Origin: Maliibacterium massiliense
GTDB taxonomy: Bacteria; Bacillota; Clostridia; Christensenellales; Maliibacteriaceae
DNA: 64,000 nt
Assembly: GCF_900604345.1 (NCBI RefSeq)
Contig: NZ_LR026983.1
Coordinates: 1,054,001 to 1,118,000 of the forward strand
Direction: 5' to 3'
Shown piece by piece: positions 9,419 to 17,921 of this stretch. Below the pieces are notes generated by a model. It saw nothing but the letters and a program-made list of their open reading frames with translations, searched no databases and had not been told where the DNA came from. The first letter of the stretch is position 1. Each line of letters begins with the position of its first letter. Both the position numbers and the translations under genes were made by a program.

Positions 9419-10471
9419 ATGTTTAAAAAGTGGGCCTCACATTTCAAGAAGCATACCTTGACCGGCATTTCCTACATGATCCCCGTTGTGGTGGCAGGCG
9501 GCATCTGCATCGGCCTTGCGCGCATTTTCGGCGGCGCGCAGATCGCGGAGGGCTCCTTTGCCTACATCCTCAACCAGATCGGTAGCGCGGCCATCGGCTT
9601 TACCGTGCCCGTCATCGCCGCAGGTATCGCCTACTCCATGGGCGGGCGCCCCGGCATCGCCCCGGGCCTTGCCATCGGCTTTATCGCCAACAGCATCAAA
9701 TCAGGCTTTTTAGGCGGCCTGATAGGCGGCTTCCTCGTGGGCGCGGCTGTGCTGCTCATGAAAAAGTACATCAAACTGCCCAAAAGCATCCAGCCCCTGA
9801 TGCCGGTGCTGATCATCCCCGTGCTGGGCACGTTGAGCGTCGGCCTCATCTTCTATTACGCAATCGGCATGCCCCTGGCCTTCTTCCAGACGTCGCTGAC
9901 CAACTGGCTGATGAGCCTGCAGGACGGCTCGCGCGCGCTGCTGGGCGCCATCATCGGCGGCATGCGCATTGACATGGGCGGCCCCTGCGCACAGTCCGCA
10001 GCCATGTTCAGCAACGCCATGCTCACAGAGGGCATCTTTGGGCCCAAGGCGGCCAACATCGTCTCGGGCATGACCCCGCCGCTGGGCGTGGCGCTGGCCG
10101 TGCTGATTGCCAAAAAGCGCTTTAACGCAGCGGAGATTCAGGCCGCCAAAACCGCGGTTCCCCTGGGCCTTTGCTACATCACAGAGGGCGTGTTCCCCTT
10201 CCTTGCGACCGACCCCATCCGCATCATCACCTCCTGCACCATCGGTTCGGCAACCGCAGGCGCGCTGGCGATGCTCATGGGCGTGGAGGCGCCCGTACCG
10301 CATGGCGGCGTGTTCGCCATCCCCTTTATGACCAACCCGCTGGGCTTCATCATCGCGCTTGTGGCAGGCACCCTTGTCACCGCGCTGATACTGGTAGCCA
10401 TCAAACCTAAAAATGCACTGGAGGCAGGGGGCAAGGAAGCGGATATCAACATAGACGATCTCAACTTCTAG
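9419..10471 (+). CDS. PTS EIIC permease, fructose family
   Basis: 350 residues with about nine hydrophobic segments, the size of a stand-alone EIIC. It forms the membrane channel that binds the sugar and presents it to EIIB. Recognisable parts are the N-terminal LTGISYMIPVVVAGG, the loop MGGRPGIAPG and, in the place of the usual GGPxNKAA stretch, MGGPCAQSAAMF; it ends hydrophilic. The change at that conserved stretch, together with the EIIB variant, suggests a sugar other than fructose, perhaps a relative such as tagatose or a polyol. The site AAGGAGG precedes the ATG. An attenuator-like hairpin separates it from the aldolase. Confidence 0.9.
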   Translation: MFKKWASHFKKHTLTGISYMIPVVVAGGICIGLARIFGGAQIAEGSFAYILNQIGSAAIGFTVPVIAAGIAYSMGGRPGIAPGLAIGFIANSIKSGFLGGLIGGFLVGAAVLLMKKYIKLPKSIQPLMPVLIIPVLGTLSVGLIFYYAIGMPLAFFQTSLTNWLMSLQDGSRALLGAIIGGMRIDMGGPCAQSAAMFSNAMLTEGIFGPKAANIVSGMTPPLGVALAVLIAKKRFNAAEIQAAKTAVPLGLCYITEGVFPFLATDPIRIITSCTIGSATAGALAMLMGVEAPVPHGGVFAIPFMTNPLGFIIALVAGTLVTALILVAIKPKNALEAGGKEADINIDDLNF

Positions 10472-10498
10472 CGCGCTTTACCGCACCCTTTGTCAGAC

Positions 10499-10533
10499 GG
10501 GGGGAGGGGGTCTCCCCTTCCCCCTACTTTTTT
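10499..10533 (+). terminator. Intra-operon terminator-like hairpin (possible attenuator) before the aldolase gene
   Basis: GGGGGAGGGG pairs with CCCCTTCCCCC around a four-base loop, with one bulged T, and TACTTTTTTG follows. This is a complete intrinsic-terminator shape placed between EIIC and the aldolase, only 20 bases before the latter's ATG. It could reduce transcription of the two enzyme genes relative to the transporter. The aldolase ribosome site AAGGAGG lies just beyond the T-run. Confidence 0.5.
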
Positions 10534-10552
10534 GAAGGAGGAACCTTTCGCT

Positions 10553-11371
10553 ATGCTCGTACCAATGAAGGACATTCTCGTCAAATCCCAGGCCGGCCAT
10601 TACGGCGTCATCGCCCCCAACATCCTCAATGAAGACACCGCGCGCGTGGCCGTGGAGGCCGCAACCGAGCTGCACGCGCCCATCATCATTGACATTGGCT
10701 ATCTGGTGCATCCGGATATCAACATGCTGGTGCACATCACAAGCGAATACGCCCGCCGCGCCCCTGTGCCCGTGGCCATCAACCTAGACCACGGCCGCAA
10801 ATTTGAACACGCCATCGGCGCCATCCGCGCGGGGTATACCTCCATCATGGTGGACCGCAGCAGCCTGCCGTTTGAGGAGAATGTCGCCGAGGTGGCGGAC
10901 ATCGCGCGCATCGCGCACGCCGTGGGCATCGATGTGGAGGCGGAACTGGGCCATGTGGGCGACGCGCAGAACTACGCGCACGACGGCAGCACCGGCCTGA
11001 CCGACCCGGACGAGGCGCAGGAATACATTAAGCGCACCGGCATCGATTTTCTGGCCGTAGCCATCGGTACCGCGCACGGCGTCTACAAGGGCACGCCCCA
11101 TCTGGACTTTGACCTGCTGCAAAAGCTGCGCGGCCTGGTGGATATTCCCCTGGTGCTGCACGGCGGCTCCGGCTCGGGCGACGACAACCTGGTGCGCGCC
11201 ATCGCTTGCGGCATCACCAAGGTCAACCTGGCCACGGACCTTTTTGCCGCGGGCATCGCGAGTATCGACCCCGAGGCGCCCCCCCACCACATCTACTACA
11301 ACGTGACGGCGGGCTACAAGGCCAAGCTCAAATACTACATTGAGTTGTTCGGCCAGGCAGGCAAAGCGTAA
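10553..11371 (+). CDS. Class II fructose/tagatose-bisphosphate aldolase
   Basis: 272 residues from the ATG at 10553, which has AAGGAGG upstream; the frame extends 21 codons further through the hairpin and is not used. Class II aldolases use zinc to split ketose 1,6-bisphosphates into dihydroxyacetone phosphate and glyceraldehyde 3-phosphate. Motifs: NLDHG with the catalytic Asp and first zinc His, ELGHVGD, GTAHGVYKG with a zinc His, and LVLHGGSGSGDDN for phosphate binding. The sequence resembles the GatY/KbaY/FbaA group; which sugar it takes is not readable. In the PTS operon it would act after import and a second phosphorylation, yet no 1-phosphofructokinase gene is in this operon. Confidence 0.9.
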   Translation: MLVPMKDILVKSQAGHYGVIAPNILNEDTARVAVEAATELHAPIIIDIGYLVHPDINMLVHITSEYARRAPVPVAINLDHGRKFEHAIGAIRAGYTSIMVDRSSLPFEENVAEVADIARIAHAVGIDVEAELGHVGDAQNYAHDGSTGLTDPDEAQEYIKRTGIDFLAVAIGTAHGVYKGTPHLDFDLLQKLRGLVDIPLVLHGGSGSGDDNLVRAIACGITKVNLATDLFAAGIASIDPEAPPHHIYYNVTAGYKAKLKYYIELFGQAGKA

Positions 11372-11399
11372 ACAAAAGCAAAGAAGGGAGGATACCGCT

Positions 11400-12431
11400 A
11401 TGGACAGTTACATAAAGAAAATACTCCAGTGCGTGGAGCTGACGGGCAAATGGCTGGACGCACGCATCAGCGATGACGGCGTGCTCAAGGACGGCGACGA
11501 GGATTTGGGCCGCTATTACAAGGCCATCTACCCCACCCGTTCGATGGGTAAGGCGTACAAGGCGTCCCGCATGCTTGACCACGTCATGGATATCTGCCTG
11601 ACGCCTGAGGGCGACCTGCACAATCAAAACGGCCGGGCGGCAAAAAAGACCAACGCCAATTACACCACCAACTTCTGCCAGTGCTATTCCATCTCCTGGA
11701 TTACCTGGGCGGCGTTTATCACCAACCGGTTTGACGTGTTCAACACCCTCTTTGACGGCATGCTGCGCAACTATTACGATCCCGAGGTGGGCTGCTACCG
11801 CTCGGTCAAGGGCGTGGATATCTACGATACCAATTCGGCGGCGCTGCTGGTGGAGACCGCCTCCATGCGGGGCGACTACGCACTGGCCGACAAGGGCGCA
11901 ACCTTCCTTGCGCGCGTGCTCAAGGCGCAGCCCGACAGCGCCAATAGCTTCTATTTCCGCGTCAACAAGGATTTCAGTATCTCCTACACGCCCGAGGACG
12001 TCAAAATGCAGCGCGTCATTGAAAAACGCGCTGAAGACCTGCAGGTCTACTGGCTGTTGGGCATGCCCGCGGTGGCCCTCTCGCGCCTGTATGCAAAGAC
12101 CCGCAAGGAGCAGTACCTGCGCCTGGCGCAGGATTACTATGAACAGTTCCTCTCCTGCGGGGACGGCGCCTTCTGCGCGCCCGGCTCGGGCAAATCCATG
12201 TGGGCGGGCACCATCCTCTACCGCCTGACGGGCGATGAAAAGTATCTCAAGGCTGCCAAGCGCATACTGGATTATTTCTTCTCCATTTACCGCACCGAAG
12301 GCCCGTTTGCAGGCGTTTGGGCGGCTGCGAGCATGAAGGATGAGGACATCACCCCCAAGTACCTCTACGACGTGGTGCCGGAGTACCTGCGTTGGCACAT
12401 CGACGCCGCGGCGGAGCTCTCCATGCTCTAA
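11400..12431 (+). CDS. Uncharacterised (alpha/alpha)6-toroid-like protein of the PTS operon
   Basis: 343 residues from the ATG at 11400, which has AGAAGGGAGG upstream. I do not recognise a defined family. The protein is rich in regularly spaced aromatic helices (for example YKAIYPTRSMGKAYKAS, SISWITWAAFITNRF, AGTILYRLTGDEKYLKAAKRI), a pattern seen in six-hairpin glycosidases (GH88, GH105, GH127) and N-acylglucosamine epimerases. No signal peptide, so it works in the cytoplasm, probably on a sugar phosphate or disaccharide phosphate that the PTS delivers. It is the last gene of the operon, 28 bases after the aldolase, and a very strong terminator follows. Hydrolase versus epimerase is undecided. 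Confidence 0.75.
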   Translation: MDSYIKKILQCVELTGKWLDARISDDGVLKDGDEDLGRYYKAIYPTRSMGKAYKASRMLDHVMDICLTPEGDLHNQNGRAAKKTNANYTTNFCQCYSISWITWAAFITNRFDVFNTLFDGMLRNYYDPEVGCYRSVKGVDIYDTNSAALLVETASMRGDYALADKGATFLARVLKAQPDSANSFYFRVNKDFSISYTPEDVKMQRVIEKRAEDLQVYWLLGMPAVALSRLYAKTRKEQYLRLAQDYYEQFLSCGDGAFCAPGSGKSMWAGTILYRLTGDEKYLKAAKRILDYFFSIYRTEGPFAGVWAAASMKDEDITPKYLYDVVPEYLRWHIDAAAELSML

Positions 12432-12451
12432 GGCATTCGGCATATCTTGAT

Positions 12452-12510
12452 AAGGGCAAACGGAAAGGGGCGCGCATAGGCGCCCCTTTCCGTTTGCCCT
12501 TTTTTGTTTT
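12452..12510 (+). terminator. Terminator of the PTS-aldolase operon
   Basis: A perfect 21-bp stem (12452-12472 with 12481-12501) around an eight-base loop, followed by a T-rich tract (TTTTTGTTTT). It separates this operon from the convergent nagB-nagA operon. Confidence 0.85.
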
Positions 12511-12547
12511 ATCCTTTTTCGTCTTTTCCAATGCGATGCGAGATGGC

Positions 12548-13684
12548 CTATGCCTCCTTGAGGGGAAAGGGCTTGCCCGCGATGAACACCTGCCGGATGT
12601 TCAGCCTGTCGTCCACCAGCAGCAGGTCGGCCTGCTTGCCCACGGTGATGCTACCCACCTGGCGGGCAATCCCTGCCGCGTTTGCCGGGTTGATGGTGCA
12701 CGCCCGCACCGCGCGCGCCAGCGGCACGCCCCAGGCGACAGCGTTGCGCAGGCCGTCGAGCACGCTGCTGCAGGAGCCGGCGAGCGCGCCGTTCGCCAGG
12801 CGCGCGCAGCCCTTTTGCACAAACACCTCCTGGCCGCCCAGCCGGTAGCGTCCATCCGGCATGCCCGCCGCCTGCATGGAATCGCTGATAAGGATCATCC
12901 GGTCCTCCCTGGCCAGGCGGAACGTCGCGCGCGCCACCGATGGGTGCACATGGATGCCGTCGCAGATCAGCTCGGTGTAGAGTCCCGCGTCAAACGCCGC
13001 GTAGGGCACGCCCGGGGCGCGGTGGTCGGGCACCAGCATGGCGTTGTACAGGTGGGTCACCTGCGCCACGCCTCCCTTGGCCGCCTGCAGGGCGGTGTCG
13101 TAATCCGCAGCGGTGTGCCCCATGCTCAGCTGGTAACAGGAGCGCACCTGCTCGATGAACGCGCGCGCCCCCGGCACCTCCGGCGCCACCGCCACGATGC
13201 GGATGCGCCCGCCCGAGGCCGCGTCCAACCGCTCCAACAGGCTGCTATCGGGCCGCGCAATGTAATCCCCGTTCTGCGCCGCCTTCTTTGCCGCGCTGAT
13301 AAATGGTCCCTCCAGATACACCCCCCGCGGCGTCGCGCCAGGGTGGGCTTCCTGCAGAAAGGCGTCGATGGCCCCAAGCACGCCTGTAAGCGTTTTCTCC
13401 GCAAGCGTCATCGTAGTGAAGAGAAAGCTCGTCACCCCGCGCTGCGCGTAGTATGCACACATGGCCGCATACCCCGATGCGTCCGCATCGCAGGTATCGT
13501 GGCCCACCGCCCCGTGGGTATGGATGTCAATCAGCCCGGGCAGCAGCATGCACCCTTGCGCATTCACCACATCGCCGCCCGTCAACGCCTCGCCCAGCGC
13601 CGCAATGGCACCCCCCGACACCTCAACGTCCAGCGTGCGCAGTATAAAGTCGTCGCACATCACCCGCGCGCCTCGTATGATCAT
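12548..13684 (-). CDS. nagA: N-acetylglucosamine-6-phosphate deacetylase
   Basis: 378 residues, family length. The enzyme removes acetate from GlcNAc-6-phosphate in the cytoplasm, feeding NagB. Motifs in order: DIHTHG near 54, the metal Glu in LEGPFIS, GHTAA, HLYNAM, DGIHVHP and the catalytic Asp in SDSMQAAG. Its ATG follows directly on the nagB stop (TAGATG), with GGAGG inside the end of nagB, so the two are coupled. Amino sugars could come from the peptidoglycan cut by the lysozyme at 1237-2628 or from host glycans; this is inference. Confidence 0.95.
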   Translation of the reverse strand: MIIRGARVMCDDFILRTLDVEVSGGAIAALGEALTGGDVVNAQGCMLLPGLIDIHTHGAVGHDTCDADASGYAAMCAYYAQRGVTSFLFTTMTLAEKTLTGVLGAIDAFLQEAHPGATPRGVYLEGPFISAAKKAAQNGDYIARPDSSLLERLDAASGGRIRIVAVAPEVPGARAFIEQVRSCYQLSMGHTAADYDTALQAAKGGVAQVTHLYNAMLVPDHRAPGVPYAAFDAGLYTELICDGIHVHPSVARATFRLAREDRMILISDSMQAAGMPDGRYRLGGQEVFVQKGCARLANGALAGSCSSVLDGLRNAVAWGVPLARAVRACTINPANAAGIARQVGSITVGKQADLLLVDDRLNIRQVFIAGKPFPLKEA

Positions 13685-14440
13685 CTACGCGCCTCCTCCC
13701 TCATCCACAAGCGCGGCGGCATCCGCAAGCGCGGCAGCGTCCGCAATCACCGTCACGTCCGGGTGCAGCTGCAGCACCGAGGCGGGCATGCGGGGCGTCA
13801 CCGGTCCGCGCATCATCTGCTGCAGTACCTGCCGCTTATCCGCGCCCGAGGCGATCAGCACGATACGCCTCGCGCGCATGATCTGCGCCACGCCCATGGT
13901 GTAGGCCCGCGTGGGCACCTGCTCTCCCGGGGCAAAGAAGCGGCGGTTGGCCGCGATGGTGCGCGCGCTTAAGCGCACTTGGTGCGTGCCCGTGCTGAAG
14001 GCCTCCGCCGGCTCGTTGAACGCGATGTGTCCATTGTGGCCGATGCCCAGCAGCTGCAGGTCCACGCGGCCGATCGAAGCCAGCAGCGCGTCATAGTCCG
14101 CGCACGCCTTGGCCGCGTCCTGCTCCAGGCCGTCGGGCAAAAATGTGCGCGCAGGCGGGATATTGACATGCGCAAAGAGATGCTGCTGCATGTAGGCGCG
14201 GTAGCTCTGCGCATCCGCCGGCCCCAGGCCCACGTATTCGTCCAGATTCACGCTCGTCACCTGGGAAAAATCCGCCTCGCCCCGGCGGTAGGCCGCTACC
14301 AGCAGCCGGTAGACGCCCTGGGGCGTGCCCCCTGTGGCCAGCCCCAGCACGCTTGCCGGCTTGCGCGCGATCTGCGCAAGCACCCTTTGGGCGCACGCCG
14401 CGCACATCGCGGCATAATCCGCCGTGCGTATGAGCTGCAT
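13685..14440 (-). CDS. nagB: Glucosamine-6-phosphate deaminase
   Basis: 251 residues from the ATG at 14440, which has AGGAGG eight bases upstream; a TTG two codons earlier is too close to that site. The enzyme converts glucosamine-6-phosphate to fructose-6-phosphate and ammonia. Motifs: LATGGTPQGVY (phosphate loop), SVNLDEYVGL with the catalytic Asp, and GIGHNGHIAFNEP with the ring-opening His. It is first in a two-gene operon with nagA. A -10 like TATAAT lies near 14484-14489 on the minus strand without a clear -35. Confidence 0.95.
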   Translation of the reverse strand: MQLIRTADYAAMCAACAQRVLAQIARKPASVLGLATGGTPQGVYRLLVAAYRRGEADFSQVTSVNLDEYVGLGPADAQSYRAYMQQHLFAHVNIPPARTFLPDGLEQDAAKACADYDALLASIGRVDLQLLGIGHNGHIAFNEPAEAFSTGTHQVRLSARTIAANRRFFAPGEQVPTRAYTMGVAQIMRARRIVLIASGADKRQVLQQMMRGPVTPRMPASVLQLHPDVTVIADAAALADAAALVDEGGGA

Positions 14441-14562
14441 GCACAATCCCTCCTCACCTGGTTTTTCCTGCTTTCGGTACCTATATTATACGGGAAGCGC
14501 GTCCCCACACCGCGTATCTAAAGGGGGATTGTTGTACAACTTTTGCCGCATTTGCGCACGAC

Positions 14563-14598
14563 AAAGGCCGCTCTCATGTACATATCGAAAGCGGCCTT
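14563..14598 (-). terminator. Terminator of the P-type ATPase gene
   Basis: AAGGCCGCT (14590-14598 read on the minus strand) pairs with AGCGGCCTT around a 17-base loop and runs into a short T-tract. It lies about 20 bases after the ATPase stop. Confidence 0.5.
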
Positions 14599-14615
14599 GA
14601 GAAAACGCGCGTGCG

Positions 14616-16979
14616 CTAGCGCATCCTGCGCACAAAAAGCCAGGTAAAAAACACAAACAGTAGCGCCGATACCGCCATCATGCCGATGAGCAGCGCCCAC
14701 AGCATGGGCGTAAGCGCCGCGAGCGAAAACAGGTCGTAGAGGATGAACATGCCCAGCGCAAACGCGGCGCACATCGCGCCAAAGAGGGTCATGCGCACCG
14801 GCGTGGGCGGCAGGCAGTTTTTCAGCACCACCAGCAGGCCGGTAAAGCCGGTGAGCGCCAGGCACATGGTGCTGTATTGATCGATGGCGATGTCCAGCGC
14901 CCCCGTCAAAATCAGCATCGCCGTGATGTTGCACACGATGGTCAGCGCCCCGGGCACCGCGCGCAGAATCACCTTGCCCAAAAAGCTGCCCTGTATGCGC
15001 GCGCGGTTGGGCTCCAGCGCCAGCACAAACGAGGGGATGCCGATGGTGACCACGTTAACCAGCGTCATTTGTATGGGCTCAAAGGGGTATGGCATGCGCA
15101 CAAATACAAACAGCAGCGCAAGCACCGTGGCGTAGATGGTCTTGACCAGAAAGAGCGACGCGGAGCGCTGGATGTTGTTGACCGAGCGGCGACCCTCCGC
15201 CACCACGCGGGGCATGGCGTCAAAATTGGAGTCCATCAGCACCAGCTGGGCGATGTTACGCGCCGCGTCACTGCCCGAGGCCATCACCACGCTGCAGTCC
15301 GCCTCCTTGAGGGCGGGCACGTCGTTGACCCCGTCCCCCGTCATGGCCACGGTGTGGCCCTTCTTTTGCAGCGCGGCCACCAGCGCCTTTTTCTGGGGCG
15401 GCGTCACCCGGCCGAACACACAGTAGCGCTCCGCCGCCTCTGCCAGTGCCTCCTCCCCTGTCAGGGTGGAGGCGTCCACCGCGCGCTCCCAGTGCTTGAT
15501 CCCCGCGCGGGCCGCCACGCCCGATACCGTGGCCACATTGTCGCCTGAGATCACCTTGATATCCACATCCTGCTGGGCAAAGTAGGCCAGCGTATCCTTT
15601 GCCTGGGGGCGAATCCTGTCCTGAATCAGCACCAGCGCAAGGGGCTCCATATCCTGCGGCAGCGTGCCTTGGGCGATGGGCGCATCGCTGCGGGCCAGCA
15701 GCACCACACGGCTGGTTTTGCCGCACTGGTTTACCAGCGCCCGGAGCGCATCAGGCATATCCCCCAGCACAAACTCCGGCGCGCCCAGCACGTAGCTGCC
15801 TCTGCCTGCAAACACAGCGCCCGACCACTTGGTATCCGAGGAAAAGGGCACCTCCAGCTGGCATGACCAGTCGCTCTGCTGTCCCACGCGCTGTGCAATC
15901 GCCTGCATGGTGGCGTTCTTGTCGCTGCACGCGCAGGCGAGCGCGGCGAGCGCACGCATGCACGCGCTTTGGCTCTGCCCCGCCAGCGGCAGCACCTCGC
16001 TCACCTCCATCACTCCCTCGGTCAGGGTGCCCGTCTTGTCCAGGCACAGGGTGTCCACCCGCGCCAGGTTCTCGATGCAGTAAAGCTCCTGCACCAGCAC
16101 CTTGTGCTTAGAGAGGCGCACCACGCTCACCGCAAGCACGGTGCTGGTCAGCAGCATCAGCCCCTCGGGAATCATGCCGATAAGCGCCGCCGCGGTCTGC
16201 ACCACCGCGTCCTGAATGCTGTTATGGCTCATGGTGAGCTGATTCCACAGCAGAATCGCCCCCACGGGGATGATGACGATGGAGATGATTTTGATGATCT
16301 TTTTGAGCGTGCCCATGATCTCGGAGGTAGCCATGCGCAGCCGCTTTGCATCGCGCGAAATGCCGGCGATGTAGGTGTCGTTGCCCACATGCTCCACGCG
16401 CGCGCGGCAGGTGCCGCTCACCACAAAGCTGCCCGCAAGCAGCGTATCGCCCGCCTTTTTATGCACCGCATCCGCCTCGCCGGTGACAAATGATTCGTTG
16501 ACGTCACACGCGCCCTCCAGCACCAGCGCGTCTGCCGCCACTTCGCCGCCCGATTTGAGCGCCAGCACGTCGTCAAGCACCACATCCTCGCGCGCAATGT
16601 CCATACAGGCGCCCTCGCGCACCACGTGGGCCTTGACCGCGCTCATCAGCGAGAGTTTATCCACTGTGCGCTTTGCGCGCACCTCCTGGATAATGCCAAT
16701 GGCCATGTTGCACAGCACCACCCCGATAAACATGGCGTTTTTATAGGAGCCCACCGCGAGAATTGCCACGGCAAGCACCAGATTGATCAAATTGAAAAGC
16801 GTGCATACATTGTCGCGGACGATGCACGAGATGCTCTTGGTGCGCGCGCTCTGGGCGCGGTTGTCCAGATGCTGCGCTGCGCGCGCTGCTGCCTGCGCGC
16901 GCGTCAAACCCGCCTGGGCCGTGGACGCGTAGCGTTCCACCGCTTGAGACGGTATGGGGGTTACTGCCTGTTTCTTCAC
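14616..16979 (-). CDS. Cation-transporting P-type ATPase, CtpE-like group
   Basis: 787 residues beginning at a GTG, with AGGAAGG about eleven bases upstream. P-type ATPases pump cations through an aspartyl-phosphate. Visible: the actuator loop ESFVTGEADAV, transmembrane helix 4 motif GMIPEGL, the phosphorylation site CLDKTGTLTEG, and the hinge MTGDGVNDVPALKEADC. About ten membrane spans. TGEAD in place of TGES, and IPEGLMLLTS, resemble mycobacterial CtpE, which has been linked to calcium uptake, and streptococcal relatives; there is no N-terminal heavy-metal CxxC domain. Calcium is therefore the likeliest ion, but this is inference. It stands alone between nagB and tRNA-Ser, with a -10 like TATAAT on the minus strand at 17043-17048. 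Confidence 0.88.
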   Translation of the reverse strand: MKKQAVTPIPSQAVERYASTAQAGLTRAQAAARAAQHLDNRAQSARTKSISCIVRDNVCTLFNLINLVLAVAILAVGSYKNAMFIGVVLCNMAIGIIQEVRAKRTVDKLSLMSAVKAHVVREGACMDIAREDVVLDDVLALKSGGEVAADALVLEGACDVNESFVTGEADAVHKKAGDTLLAGSFVVSGTCRARVEHVGNDTYIAGISRDAKRLRMATSEIMGTLKKIIKIISIVIIPVGAILLWNQLTMSHNSIQDAVVQTAAALIGMIPEGLMLLTSTVLAVSVVRLSKHKVLVQELYCIENLARVDTLCLDKTGTLTEGVMEVSEVLPLAGQSQSACMRALAALACACSDKNATMQAIAQRVGQQSDWSCQLEVPFSSDTKWSGAVFAGRGSYVLGAPEFVLGDMPDALRALVNQCGKTSRVVLLARSDAPIAQGTLPQDMEPLALVLIQDRIRPQAKDTLAYFAQQDVDIKVISGDNVATVSGVAARAGIKHWERAVDASTLTGEEALAEAAERYCVFGRVTPPQKKALVAALQKKGHTVAMTGDGVNDVPALKEADCSVVMASGSDAARNIAQLVLMDSNFDAMPRVVAEGRRSVNNIQRSASLFLVKTIYATVLALLFVFVRMPYPFEPIQMTLVNVVTIGIPSFVLALEPNRARIQGSFLGKVILRAVPGALTIVCNITAMLILTGALDIAIDQYSTMCLALTGFTGLLVVLKNCLPPTPVRMTLFGAMCAAFALGMFILYDLFSLAALTPMLWALLIGMMAVSALLFVFFTWLFVRRMR

Positions 16980-17042
16980 GCCGATGCCAACCTTCCTACC
17001 TGATGAAATCTCCTATACCATAAGACGAGGCACATTGTGTTC

Positions 17043-17048
17043 ATTATA
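17043..17048 (-). promoter_or_regulatory. Possible -10 element of the P-type ATPase gene
   Basis: TATAAT on the minus strand, 64 bases before the GTG. No good -35 hexamer lies at 16-18 bases, so this is only a candidate. Confidence 0.35.
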
Positions 17049-17140
17049 CAATAGGCGCGCATGCTTGCCCATATTAAACAGGAAAACCCGCCTGGCGCGT
17101 GCCGCCCACGGCATCTGCGCACAAACCTTTGGCAAAACGA

Positions 17141-17169
17141 TTGACTTTTATGCCTCCATACGATAAAAT
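17141..17169 (+). promoter_or_regulatory. Promoter of tRNA-Ser
   Basis: TTGACT (17141-17146), a 17-base spacer and TAAAAT (17164-17169), giving a start near 17176, about 45 bases before the mature tRNA. Confidence 0.6.
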
Positions 17170-17220
17170 TCACATGTTGACCATCGGCGTATTGCATAAG
17201 CGCAGGCGCCGCTACAGCCT

Positions 17221-17310
17221 GGAGAGGTGTCCGAGTGGTCGAAGGTGCAGCATTGGAAATGCTGTGTACGGGTAACCGTACCGAGGGTTCGAATCCCTCC
17301 TTCTCCGCCA
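17221..17310 (+). tRNA. tRNA-Ser (anticodon GGA)
   Basis: A 90-base class II tRNA with encoded CCA. The acceptor stem is GGAGAGG with CTTCTCC, discriminator G. The anticodon arm CAGCA-TTGGAAA-TGCTG carries GGA, reading UCC/UCU. A long variable arm (TGTACGGGTAACCGTAC) and T-arm GAGGGTTCGAATCCCTC are as expected for serine. Confidence 0.97.
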
Positions 17311-17311
17311 C

Positions 17312-17347
17312 GTCGGAGCAAAGTTCGCTTTGCTCCGACTTATTTTT
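17312..17347 (+). terminator. Terminator after tRNA-Ser
   Basis: GTCGGAGCAAAG and CTTTGCTCCGAC form a perfect 12-bp stem with a TTCG tetraloop, followed by TTATTTTTA. It starts two bases after the tRNA CCA end. Confidence 0.85.
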
Positions 17348-17535
17348 ATCTGTGACAGAAAATAAGTCCTCTGCCCGCTTCCTTGCTCCTCCTCTTTCGC
17401 AAAAAGTCACGCTCGGCTCACCTGTGCGGTTGTAAACGCCCTCACGACGGCTCGCTGTCTCTACCAGCTTTTTGCGCGTTCGAGAGCATTTAAATCCCTA
17501 CACCCAAAACATAGAAATATCTTTTTATAGTGCAT
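17348..17535. other. Non-coding sequence after tRNA-Ser, partly similar to the 23.4-kb repeat region
   Basis: No gene supported. The stretch around 17405-17427 (CACGCTCGGC...CCTGTGCG) resembles 23412-23433 in the region behind tRNA-Arg, so the two tRNA loci share more than the main repeat described at 17536-17655. Confidence 0.45.
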
Positions 17536-17655
17536 AGACAGCGGCAAGTTGCCGCCTCCAGATTCGCAAACTGCTTTGGCGGTTTGCGCATTTTTATTGC
17601 GCGAAATAGGGTATCCATATCGTAAAACCCTGCCAGCGGGCAGTGCCCGCACCCG
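17536..17655 (+). repeat. Single copy of the tRNA-downstream hairpin repeat
   Basis: CGCAAACTGC-TTTG-GCGGTTTGCG forms a stem followed by a T-rich tract; after GCGCGAAAT and a short spacer comes CGTAAAACCCTGCCAGCGGG at 17621, with a second small stem CTGCC/GGCAG. The order and wording match the tandem copies at 23066-23590. The surrounding 17656-17900 shows no gene. Confidence 0.6.
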
Positions 17656-17921
17656 TGATCGTTTGATCTCTGTGCATAAGCGATTTTCTTACCTGAAAAC
17701 AGCGTACGGCGCGCCGCCGCATCTCAACAGCGGGCAACGCCCAAACCAAGCGCTCCTTCTTCCCTGGCTTATGAAAGGCGCGCTTCGGGGCTTATGATAG
17801 CCTGGACAAGTATCTTTCTGCATGCAGCGCTGGCGCCACAATCCCTTTGATATCAGCCATTTCTGTCATTAAACAATATAAAGCAACCAGGCGGTGCATA
17901 TAAAAAGACCGGCGCCTATGC

